From an uncultured Bacilli bacterium (lineage in GTDB: Bacteria > Bacillota_I > Bacilli_A > RF39 > UBA660), in NCBI GenBank assembly GCA_947624475.1, contig CANQKK010000059.1:1-5386 (forward strand): 5,386 nt of DNA. The letters run 5' to 3'. Positions 1 through 5,386 of this stretch are shown here, in pieces. A program made the translations under genes and the position numbers. How positions within the stretch are numbered: position 1 is the first letter of the stretch; every line of letters begins with the position of its first letter. The notes under the pieces are model-generated. The model searched no databases, was not told the DNA's origin, and was given only the letters and a program-made list of their open reading frames with translations.

Positions 1-111
1 GAAGTTATAATTAATATGTTAAAAGCAAAAGCAGATTATAACTTCATATCACAAGTAACAGGCAAAACTATCGAAGAGATAAAAGAGTATCAAAAAAGTT
101 ATGTAGTATAA
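1..111 (+). CDS. C-terminal fragment of a probable Rpn/PD-(D/E)XK nuclease-type putative transposase
   Basis: The frame is open from base 1 and ends at TAA 109-111, giving 36 residues of a gene that begins outside the window. The visible part reads as a short helical segment with INMLKAKADYNFISQVTG followed by KTIEEIKEYQKSY. This resembles the small C-terminal helical module (a MLK..D...IS.VTG.SIEEI pattern) that closes many proteins annotated as Rpn-family recombination-promoting nuclease/putative transposase. These are common in low-GC Firmicutes. The nuclease core itself is not in the window, so no catalytic residue can be checked. The family assignment rests on one short motif recalled from family knowledge and could be wrong. 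The existence of a coding frame here is more secure than its name. It is followed by a 246-bp non-coding gap and does not appear to be in the lepA operon. Confidence 0.55.
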   Translation, partial: EVIINMLKAKADYNFISQVTGKTIEEIKEYQKSYVV

Positions 112-125
112 AAAGCATATAGATA

Positions 126-133
126 TGACGTCA
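126..133. repeat. Perfect 8-bp palindrome TGACGTCA
   Basis: TGACGTCA is self-complementary and lies 15 bp after the stop of the upstream gene fragment. Its last base is the first base of the following AT-rich inverted repeat. It stands out because its GC-containing core sits in an otherwise nearly pure A/T stretch. It could be a protein-binding site, but nothing in the window shows that, and an 8-mer of this kind can occur by chance. Confidence 0.3.
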
Positions 134-159
134 GTTATATAAATATTAAATATATAACT
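133..159. repeat. AT-rich inverted repeat with 9-bp arms
   Basis: AGTTATATA (133-141) is perfectly complementary to TATATAACT (151-159) across a 9-nt spacer. A second copy of the right arm core, ATATAACTA (172-180), repeats the one at 152-160 with a 20-bp period, so the left arm could pair with either. The arms contain only one G:C pair, so an RNA hairpin would be weak. No T-run follows, so it is not a classic terminator. Confidence 0.4.
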
Positions 160-190
160 ATAGTAAGAATGATATAACTACTCTAGAGAG

Positions 191-227
191 TGAAAATAGA
201 TGTCTTTAATAAAGATATCTATTTTCA
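191..227. repeat. 17-bp hairpin (possible atypical terminator or element end)
   Basis: The left arm (191-207, starting TGAAAATAGATG) pairs along its full length with the right arm (211-227, ending ATCTATTTTCA) around a 3-nt AAT loop. There is one G-U wobble in the RNA (G202 with T216) and no bulge. This is by far the strongest secondary structure seen in the window. It lies 80 bp downstream of the first gene's stop and 77 bp upstream of the lepA -35 box, so a transcription boundary would make sense. However, no U-tract follows the hairpin on either strand: TATACAAAC on the + strand, CTCTCTAGAG on the reverse. That makes a standard Rho-independent terminator doubtful. A processed RNA structure or a mobile-element remnant are alternatives. 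Confidence 0.5.
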
Positions 228-248
228 TATACAAACAAAGCTTAAGAC

Positions 249-288
249 AATTATAAAATTATTTTTATCGTACCAAAATTATAAAATT
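249..288 (+). repeat. 12-nt direct repeat AATTATAAAATT, two copies
   Basis: Identical 12-mers occur at 249-260 and 277-288, 28 bp apart. The second copy lies within the weak inverted repeat AAAATT-ATAA-AATTTT (275-290), just upstream of the lepA -35 box. In this position A/T tracts could act like an UP element contacted by the RNA polymerase alpha subunits. The sequence is low complexity, so chance duplication is also plausible. Confidence 0.35.
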
Positions 289-303
289 TTATTGATAGTT
301 AGA

Positions 304-332
304 TTTACATGGTAAAAGATAAATGTTATAAT
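304..332 (+). promoter_or_regulatory. Sigma-A-type promoter for lepA with extended -10
   Basis: TTTACA (304-309) is a one-mismatch -35 box. TATAAT (327-332) is a perfect -10 box, and the spacer is exactly 17 bp. TGT immediately before the -10 box supplies the TGN extended -10 element. Transcription should begin near base 339, leaving a leader of about 19 nt before the lepA ATG, too short for a riboswitch. A/T-rich sequence upstream of the -35 box may strengthen it. This looks like a strong constitutive housekeeping promoter. Confidence 0.85.
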
Positions 333-342
333 AGATAAAGAG

Positions 343-349
343 AAAGAGG
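343..349 (+). promoter_or_regulatory. Ribosome binding site of lepA
   Basis: AAAGAGG ends 8 nt before ATG 358, which is good Shine-Dalgarno complementarity and spacing. It supports the chosen start, which also matches the usual LepA N-terminus a few residues before the first beta strand. Confidence 0.8.
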
Positions 350-357
350 CTTTATAA

Positions 358-2145
358 ATGGGAATAGATAAGATTAGAAACTTTAGTATTATAGCACATA
401 TCGATCATGGTAAAAGTACTTTAGCTGATCGTATTTTAGAATATACTGGTGCCATCGATAAAAGACAGATGAAAGACCAACTTCTCGATAATATGGATAT
501 TGAAAGAGAAAGAGGGATTACCATTAAGTTAAATGCTGTAAGATTAGATTATAAAGGATATGTTTTAAATTTAATCGATACACCGGGACATGTCGATTTT
601 AGTTACGAAGTATCTCGTAGTTTGGCAGCCTGTGAGGGAGCAATCTTAGTGGTCGATGCAACCCAAGGAATCGAGGCTCAGACTCTTGCTAATGTCTATT
701 TAGCCTTAGATAATAACTTAGAGATAATTCCCGTCATTAATAAAATTGATTTACCTAGTGCCGATATTCCCAAAGTAGTAAGAGAACTATCAGATACTTT
801 TGGATTTAAGGAAGAAGAAATTATTAAAGTATCTGCTAAAACAGGAGAAGGTATCCAAGAGTTAGTAGATGCTATAATCGATAGAGTTCCTCCTCCTAAA
901 AAAATAGAAGATAAACTTAAGTGCTTGATTTTTGATAGTTATTTTGACCCTTATCGAGGAGTTGTTATCTTAGTTAGAGTAGTCTCGGGAACTCTAACCC
1001 TCAAGACAAAGATTAAGATGATGACCACCGGTGCTATCTACGACGTCGTAGGTCTTGGAGAAAATACCCCTTTTGAAAGAGAAGTAGAGTCTCTAAGTGC
1101 CGGAGAAGTAGGCTTTATTACAGCATCGATTAAGAGTTTGGAGAGCGTTAAAGTAGGAGATACCATTACCGATAGTATGAATGAAGCCGAGAGGCCTCTT
1201 CCCGGATATAAACCAATGAAACCGATGGTCTACTGCGGTGTCTATCCCATTGAACCTGCCAAATATCCCAATTTAAAAGAAGCAATCGAGAAGTTAAAAT
1301 TAAATGATGCTTCTTTAACTTACGAACAAGAATCATCTAGTACTTTAGGATTTGGTTTTCGAATGGGCTTTTTAGGACTATTACACCTCGAAATAGTTGC
1401 CGAGAGAATTGAGAGAGAATTTAATTTAGATATCATTGCTACGACTCCATCTGTCAATTACGAGATTAATCTTACCGATGGCAGTATCATCTTTATCGAT
1501 AATCCCAGTATGATGCCCGATAAAGTTAAGATTAAAAGCATTAAAGAACCATATATATTTACAAATATTTTAGTACCTAGTGATTATATCGGACCAATTA
1601 TGGAACTATGTCAAGATAAAAGAGGAATATATAAATCGATCGATTATTTAGATAAGACGAGAGTTAATATTCACTACGAACTACCACTTTCCGAAATAGT
1701 CTATGACTTTTTCGATAGGCTCAAGTCTTCGACTAAAGGCTTTGCTTCCTTTGACTATGAAATAATAGGATATAAAGAGAGCGATCTAGTAAAGATGGAT
1801 ATTCTTCTAAATGGTGAAGTAGTAGATGCCTTATCACTTATCGTTCACAAAGATTTTGCTTACGATAGAGGAAGAAAAATGGTCGACAATCTTAAAAATA
1901 TTATTCCAAGACAACTATTTGAAGTTCCCGTTCAAGCCGTAATTGGAAGTAAAGTAATTGCAAGAAGTGATATCAAAGCGATGCGAAAAGACGTTCTTGC
2001 CAAATGTTATGGCGGAGATATTACGCGAAAGAGAAAACTCCTCGATAAACAAAAAGAAGGTAAAAAGAAGATGAAGACAATTGGAAAAGTTGAAATACCA
2101 AGTGAGGCTTTCCTAAGTATTTTAACTGACTATAAAAAAAATTAA
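358..2145 (+). CDS. lepA: Elongation factor 4 (LepA), ribosome-associated translational GTPase
   Basis: This is a complete 595-residue LepA, close to the usual family length of about 600. LepA is a conserved EF-G paralogue that binds ribosomes. It has been linked to back-translocation and to translation initiation or 30S biogenesis, and its exact role is debated. All GTPase motifs are present: P-loop AHIDHGKST (13-21), G2 RGITI (52-56) followed by the Firmicute-like KLNAV, DTPGH (74-78), NKID (128-131) and SAKTG (159-163). Beta-barrel domain II follows (about 185-280), then EF-G III- and V-like domains (about 290-480). The LepA-specific C-terminal domain carries the signature [16 protein letters not shown] (about 546-561) and ends in [10 protein letters not shown]. 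That domain, and the absence of an EF-G domain IV, separate it from EF-G, BipA and TetM-type proteins. It is driven by the promoter at 304-332 and is followed after 21 bp by the RNB-family gene, implying one transcript. No truncation or frameshift is visible. Confidence 0.98.
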   Translation: MGIDKIRNFSIIAHIDHGKSTLADRILEYTGAIDKRQMKDQLLDNMDIERERGITIKLNAVRLDYKGYVLNLIDTPGHVDFSYEVSRSLAACEGAILVVDATQGIEAQTLANVYLALDNNLEIIPVINKIDLPSADIPKVVRELSDTFGFKEEEIIKVSAKTGEGIQELVDAIIDRVPPPKKIEDKLKCLIFDSYFDPYRGVVILVRVVSGTLTLKTKIKMMTTGAIYDVVGLGENTPFEREVESLSAGEVGFITASIKSLESVKVGDTITDSMNEAERPLPGYKPMKPMVYCGVYPIEPAKYPNLKEAIEKLKLNDASLTYEQESSSTLGFGFRMGFLGLLHLEIVAERIEREFNLDIIATTPSVNYEINLTDGSIIFIDNPSMMPDKVKIKSIKEPYIFTNILVPSDYIGPIMELCQDKRGIYKSIDYLDKTRVNIHYELPLSEIVYDFFDRLKSSTKGFASFDYEIIGYKESDLVKMDILLNGEVVDALSLIVHKDFAYDRGRKMVDNLKNIIPRQLFEVPVQAVIGSKVIARSDIKAMRKDVLAKCYGGDITRKRKLLDKQKEGKKKMKTIGKVEIPSEAFLSILTDYKKN

Positions 2146-2151
2146 ATATAT

Positions 2152-2159
2152 AAGAGGTG
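2152..2159 (+). promoter_or_regulatory. Ribosome binding site of the RNB-family gene
   Basis: AAGAGGTG resembles the anti-SD complement AGGAGGTG. Two adjacent in-frame non-ATG starts follow, TTG 2164 and GTG 2167. Counting from the AGAGG core, the gaps are 6 and 9 nt. The first in-frame ATG (2188) has no comparable site. I favour GTG 2167, but TTG 2164 adds only one residue. Confidence 0.65.
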
Positions 2160-2166
2160 CATTTTG

Positions 2167-4014
2167 GTGACAGATAATAATAAGAAGATGGAAATAAAAA
2201 GAAAAATCTTAGATAGAGATTATAATATAGATGAACTATTAAAAGAATTACAAAGCGATTTTGATACAACAACTCCTATATTACTTAACGTGTCATCTTC
2301 AATTATTAGAAGATCCAATAATAAAGACTATGACATTATAGATGATATATTAAGTATATTAAATAAATTTATCTACGATGATGATAGCAATACAAAATAC
2401 TTAGATAAATTACATAAAAAAATTAATGCTTTTTTAGATAACTTAGAGAAGAATACAAAAAATAACAAACAAAATGAAACAAAAGATTATTTGATGAAAT
2501 TTTTTGATATTCAAAACAAATGTCTTCTTCTATCACTTAAGAAAAATAAGACCGAAAAGTATTTCTTTATTAATTATTTAATATTTGAAAAGAAAAATAT
2601 TTTAGTCCTAAATAGATATATGCAAGATAATATGAAAACCTTAGAAAATAGCACTCTTTTGCCCGCTATATTTATGGAGGTCATACTTAGATTTATTAGT
2701 TTAGATTCTTCCAATAAATCAGAAATAAAATATTATAATCAGGTTATTAATTTATTTTTGCGAGGAAAGGCTTATACCAATTTACTATCTTCTAATCAGA
2801 TGATAATGAAAGTATTAGAAAGAATAGATAAAGATTTTGTTAGAGAATTGGTATGTAAACTTAAAAATGATTTAAATATGACGAGAGAAGAAGTAGCAAA
2901 AGAATACAACGTATCTTTTATCTTTCCCGATAATTTAGAAAATATTACCTATAACGGTAATAATATTACCGATTTTACAAAACAAAATATTATTACGATC
3001 GATGCCCCGGAAGACAAGTGTTTAGATGATGCTCTATATATTGAAAAAAATACTGATGGTACATATACTTTTTATATCCATTTAGCTAATGTACCCTCAA
3101 TTATTCCATATAGTTCTAATGTTATGAAAGAGGCTTTAACTAGAGGAGAGACTATCTTTTCAGAATACTTTGATATACATATTTTTGAAGAATATTTAGC
3201 AAATGATCTTCTGTCGATTATTCCCGGTAAAAAGACAAATACTTTTACTTTTGTCATGAAAGTAGATACCGATTATACTATACTTTTAGATACGGTCAGG
3301 ATAGTACCGGGAGTAGTTATCAATAAAAACAAATTATCTTACGATATGGTAGATGATATACTAGAAGATAAATATCCATCAGAAGTTCGTGATATTTTAA
3401 TTAATTTATCTAATTTAATGGGAAGACTATCGAAAGATAACTTGCACGTTAGGGCTCTTCATCAAATGGATAATATTCTTTCGAATAACGATAACACTAA
3501 TAGTGCCAAAGCCCACTTATCAAAAGCTCATAATATGGTCGAAAACAGCATGATTTTTGCCAATAGACTTCCTGATTTAATAAGTAAATATTTTAAACTT
3601 TCTCTGCCTCTAGTTTACCGAGTTCAGCCAGTCTGCAACGACGAATATATCGAACTAGTTGCCAAAGACATTAACTATCCAGGAATAAAAAATGCCCATC
3701 TATCTCATACGATTAGAAGTTTTATGGGAAGCGCTTATTATGCTTCCGAGGACGTATATCATAACGGACTTAAAATTAACGGTTATGCAAGAATCAGTAG
3801 TCCTGCCAGAAGAGCGCTAGATGCCTTAAATGAATTTATTATCTACGATTTATATATAAATAGAGATGCAGGTGACCTAGATGGAAAGTACTATTTTTGG
3901 GAGCGAGAAGTAGATTACTGGTGTTATCGTGTCAATAAAAAAATAGAAGAAAATAATAGTTTTATGAACCAATATAGTTATCTTCATTCGAAAGGAAAGA
4001 TTCTTAAAAGATAA
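2167..4014 (+). CDS. Divergent RNB-domain (RNase II/R family) protein with atypical N-terminus and no S1 domain
   Basis: From GTG 2167 the product is 615 residues (616 from TTG 2164). Residues from about 262 to 575 match the RNB exoribonuclease fold: a pre-catalytic linker, TIDAPEDKCLDDA (277-289), IHLANVP (304-310), KLSYDMVDDIL (389-399), AHNMVEN (454-460), PLVYRVQP (481-488) and SSPARR (544-549). Enzymes of this family degrade RNA processively 3'-5' using Mg2+ held by four aspartates. Here three align (D279, D287, D288), while the fourth position is C285. The SPxRR arginines are kept, but the usual IPMLP and ADV/ADP motifs are changed (IHIFE at 337-341, ANV at 307-309). The first 260 or so residues are Lys/Asn-rich and mostly predicted helical, with no recognisable cold-shock domains. 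The C-terminus ends soon after the RNB core without an S1 domain. No signal peptide is seen. It sits 21 bp after lepA, probably in the same transcript. It could be an active but specialised RNase, or a catalytically weakened RNA-binding relative. I am confident of the family but not of the activity, so rnr is not assigned. Confidence 0.85.
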   Translation: MTDNNKKMEIKRKILDRDYNIDELLKELQSDFDTTTPILLNVSSSIIRRSNNKDYDIIDDILSILNKFIYDDDSNTKYLDKLHKKINAFLDNLEKNTKNNKQNETKDYLMKFFDIQNKCLLLSLKKNKTEKYFFINYLIFEKKNILVLNRYMQDNMKTLENSTLLPAIFMEVILRFISLDSSNKSEIKYYNQVINLFLRGKAYTNLLSSNQMIMKVLERIDKDFVRELVCKLKNDLNMTREEVAKEYNVSFIFPDNLENITYNGNNITDFTKQNIITIDAPEDKCLDDALYIEKNTDGTYTFYIHLANVPSIIPYSSNVMKEALTRGETIFSEYFDIHIFEEYLANDLLSIIPGKKTNTFTFVMKVDTDYTILLDTVRIVPGVVINKNKLSYDMVDDILEDKYPSEVRDILINLSNLMGRLSKDNLHVRALHQMDNILSNNDNTNSAKAHLSKAHNMVENSMIFANRLPDLISKYFKLSLPLVYRVQPVCNDEYIELVAKDINYPGIKNAHLSHTIRSFMGSAYYASEDVYHNGLKINGYARISSPARRALDALNEFIIYDLYINRDAGDLDGKYYFWEREVDYWCYRVNKKIEENNSFMNQYSYLHSKGKILKR

Positions 4015-4039
4015 TTAAAAAAATATTACTAAATAATTC

Positions 4040-4068
4040 TTGGAATATTTTATTTATTATGATAGAAT
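4040..4068 (+). promoter_or_regulatory. Probable promoter of miaB with extended -10
   Basis: TTGGAA (4040-4045) and TAGAAT (4063-4068) are separated by exactly 17 bp, and TGA directly before the -10 box gives an extended -10 element. The architecture matches that of the lepA promoter. Transcription would start near 4075, giving a leader of about 36 nt. This suggests miaB can be expressed independently of the lepA-RNB transcript, although no convincing terminator blocks read-through from upstream. Confidence 0.65.
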
Positions 4069-4096
4069 TATTAGTATGTTAATTCAAATGTTATAT

Positions 4097-4106
4097 AGGA
4101 TGTGAT
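4097..4106 (+). promoter_or_regulatory. Strong Shine-Dalgarno of miaB, deciding the ATG start
   Basis: AGGATGTGAT matches the anti-SD complement AGGAGGTGAT at nine of ten positions, and its core ends 8 nt before ATG 4111. An in-frame GTG at 4102 lies inside this site and cannot be served by it, so ATG 4111 is the better start. Confidence 0.8.
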
Positions 4107-4110
4107 ATTT

Positions 4111-5385
4111 ATGAATTTACCAAATATAAAAGAAGCCCGAAAAAGAACAGATAAAAAAGTAGAATTTTTATATGATAAGTATAAAATACCTGATAGTGTT
4201 AAAGATATTGGAAAAGGTAAGAAGTATCTTATTTTGACTTATGGTTGTCAGATGAATGTCCACGATAGTGAAAATATTTCAGGTATTATGAAAGAGCTTA
4301 AATATACTTTAACTGATGATATGGAAAAAGCAGATGTCATCATTTTAAATACTTGTGCTATTAGAGAGAATGCTCATAATAAGGTTATGGGAATATTGGG
4401 TAGAATTAAACATTTAAAAGAAAAAAACAAAGATATTATCACAATTATTGGAGGTTGTATGCCTCAGGAGGAATCGGTATCTAATACTTTAAAAGAAAAG
4501 TATAAGTGGGTCGATATTGTCCTCGGAACACATAATATCTACGAGATACCTAAACTTTTGGACAATGTCATGAAAGAAAAAAAACAGGATATTGAGGTAT
4601 ATTCAGTCGAAGGAGATGTCATCGAAGGCTTGCCCGTCAAAAGAGATTCCAAATACAAAGCATGGGTAAATATTCAGTATGGCTGTGATAAATTTTGCTC
4701 ATATTGCATCGTTCCATACACGAGAGGCAAGCAAAGAAGTAGAAAGCACGAAGATATCTTAAAGGAAGTAGAGTCTCTTCGTGATAATGGATACCTAGAA
4801 GTTACTTTGTTAGGACAGAATGTCAATGCTTATGGAAAAGATTTGGAAGATAATTATACATTGGCAGAATTACTTTCAGATACTGCTAAAACAGGAATTA
4901 AGAGAATTAGATTCGTAACTTCTCATCCATGGGATTTTACTGATGAAATGATCGATGTTATTGCTAAATACGATAATATTATGCCGTATATTCATTTACC
5001 TATTCAGTCTGGTAGTGACGATATATTAAAGAAGATGAATAGAAAATATAATATTAAGGAGTATAAGACTTTATTTTATAAATTAAAAAAGAAAATACCA
5101 AATGTTAGTATTACAACTGATATTATTGTCGGTTTTCCTAATGAAAGTGATGAAGACTTTGAAAAGACAATCGATATTTATAACGAACTTAAATTTGACT
5201 TAGCATACACTTTTATCTATTCGAAGAGAGAGGGAACGCCTGCGGCTAAATTAAAAGATGATATTTCTTTGGAAGTTAAAGAAGAAAGATTACAAAGACT
5301 CAATAGTATCGTAAACAAGTATGCTAAAGAAGCAAATATGAAATATCTAAATAAAGTTGTTCCCGATACAATTGAGTCTTTGTAA
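4111..5385 (+). CDS. miaB: tRNA-2-methylthio-N6-dimethylallyladenosine37 synthase MiaB, apparently lacking its TRAM domain
   Basis: The product is 424 residues from ATG 4111. MiaB is a radical-SAM methylthiotransferase that converts i6A37 to ms2i6A37 in tRNAs reading UNN codons, stabilising codon-anticodon pairing. The N-terminal UPF0004 domain supplies three cysteines for the auxiliary 4Fe-4S cluster: C46 (YGCQMN), C82 (NTCAIRE) and C116 (GGCMPQ). The radical-SAM domain carries CxxxCxxC at C192, C196 and C199, followed by IVPYTRGKQRSR, typical of MiaB rather than RimO or MtaB. Later conserved segments include LLGQNVNAYG, HLPIQSGSD, TTDIIVGFPNE and FIYSKREGTPAA. The protein ends in NKVVPDTIESL then TAA. 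In homologues this segment aligns with the first strand of the C-terminal TRAM RNA-binding domain (about 60 residues), so that domain is missing. The stop lies one base before the window end, so what follows cannot be seen. It may be a real nonsense mutation, a naturally short form or a contig-end error. The enzyme name is secure; the functional state is not. Confidence 0.93.
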   Translation: MNLPNIKEARKRTDKKVEFLYDKYKIPDSVKDIGKGKKYLILTYGCQMNVHDSENISGIMKELKYTLTDDMEKADVIILNTCAIRENAHNKVMGILGRIKHLKEKNKDIITIIGGCMPQEESVSNTLKEKYKWVDIVLGTHNIYEIPKLLDNVMKEKKQDIEVYSVEGDVIEGLPVKRDSKYKAWVNIQYGCDKFCSYCIVPYTRGKQRSRKHEDILKEVESLRDNGYLEVTLLGQNVNAYGKDLEDNYTLAELLSDTAKTGIKRIRFVTSHPWDFTDEMIDVIAKYDNIMPYIHLPIQSGSDDILKKMNRKYNIKEYKTLFYKLKKKIPNVSITTDIIVGFPNESDEDFEKTIDIYNELKFDLAYTFIYSKREGTPAAKLKDDISLEVKEERLQRLNSIVNKYAKEANMKYLNKVVPDTIESL

Positions 5386-5386
5386 T

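Larger units (their letters stand above)
112..357. other. AT-rich intergenic region with repeats, hairpin and the lepA promoter
   Basis: No plausible gene, tRNA or conserved riboswitch/T-box consensus was seen on either strand. The gap holds an 8-bp palindrome (TGACGTCA, 126-133), an AT-rich inverted repeat (133-159), a 17-bp hairpin (191-227), a 12-nt direct repeat (249-260 and 277-288) and a near-consensus promoter (304-332). The density of symmetric elements between a possible mobile-element gene and a housekeeping operon could reflect the end of an element or the transcription boundary between the two genes. Confidence 0.6.

Noticed and set aside
112..357. T-box or other riboswitch leader before lepA
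   Set aside because: No T-box consensus or known riboswitch core was seen, and the predicted transcript leader is only about 19 nt.
2021..2272. Minus-strand open frame of 83 codons overlapping the end of lepA and the start of the RNB gene
   Set aside because: It is antisense to the highly conserved LepA C-terminus, low complexity (Phe/Tyr/Leu/Ser-rich as expected from the complement of A-rich coding DNA) and has no convincing RBS.
3072..3257. Minus-strand open frame of 61 codons inside the RNB gene
   Set aside because: It lies wholly antisense to the conserved RNB core, with no family resemblance and no promoter seen. It is a shadow of the real gene.
4020..4051. AAAATATT/AATATTTT inverted repeat as a terminator for the RNB gene
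   Set aside because: It has only 8 A:T pairs with a 16-nt loop, overlaps the -35 box of the miaB promoter and lacks a proper U-tract, so it is too weak to call.
4065..4085. GAATTA/TAATTC inverted repeat near the predicted miaB transcription start
   Set aside because: Six-bp AT-rich arms around a 9-nt loop are expected by chance in this composition.
4102..4110. GTG at 4102 as the miaB start
   Set aside because: It lies inside the Shine-Dalgarno match (4097-4106), whereas ATG 4111 is optimally spaced from it.
1..5386. Window length equals that of the phiX174 genome (5386)
   Set aside because: This is a coincidence: the content is bacterial chromosomal genes (lepA, RNB, miaB) and bears no resemblance to phiX174 genes.
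1..5386. CRISPR array, tRNA or rRNA genes
   Set aside because: No regularly spaced repeats, tRNA cloverleaf signatures or rRNA segments were found on either strand.

Overview
The window reads as an AT-rich, low-GC Gram-positive (Bacilli-like) chromosome segment. All genes lie on the + strand, all four visible stop codons are TAA, tryptophan is TGG and no reading frame needs TGA as a sense codon. This argues against the Mycoplasma genetic code. The LepA and MiaB sequences carry Bacillus/Clostridium-type signatures, for example GITIKLNAV in LepA and IVPYTRGKQRSR in MiaB. A finer placement, such as an uncultured gut Bacilli or Mollicutes-related lineage, is only an inference.

Layout: (1) Bases 1-111 are the last 36 codons of a gene that resembles the C-terminal tail of Rpn/PD-(D/E)XK-type putative transposases. 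(2) Bases 112-357 are a non-coding, very AT-rich gap. It holds several inverted and direct repeats, a striking 17-bp hairpin, and a near-consensus promoter for the next gene. (3) Bases 358-2145 are a complete lepA (elongation factor 4). (4) Bases 2167-4014, only 21 bp downstream, are a divergent protein of the RNase II/R (RNB) family. It has an unusual helical N-terminus in place of cold-shock domains, no C-terminal S1 domain and altered active-site motifs. (5) Bases 4015-4110 carry a second extended -10 promoter and a strong Shine-Dalgarno sequence. (6) Bases 4111-5385 are miaB (tRNA ms2i6A methylthiotransferase). It is intact through the radical-SAM domain but stops inside the expected start of the TRAM domain, one base before the window ends.

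The three main genes share a translation/RNA theme: a ribosome-associated GTPase, a putative 3'-5' exoribonuclease relative and a tRNA-modifying enzyme. lepA and the RNB gene look co-transcribed. miaB probably has its own promoter, although read-through from upstream is possible because no convincing terminator separates them. The items most worth a second look are the atypical RNB protein and the truncated MiaB.
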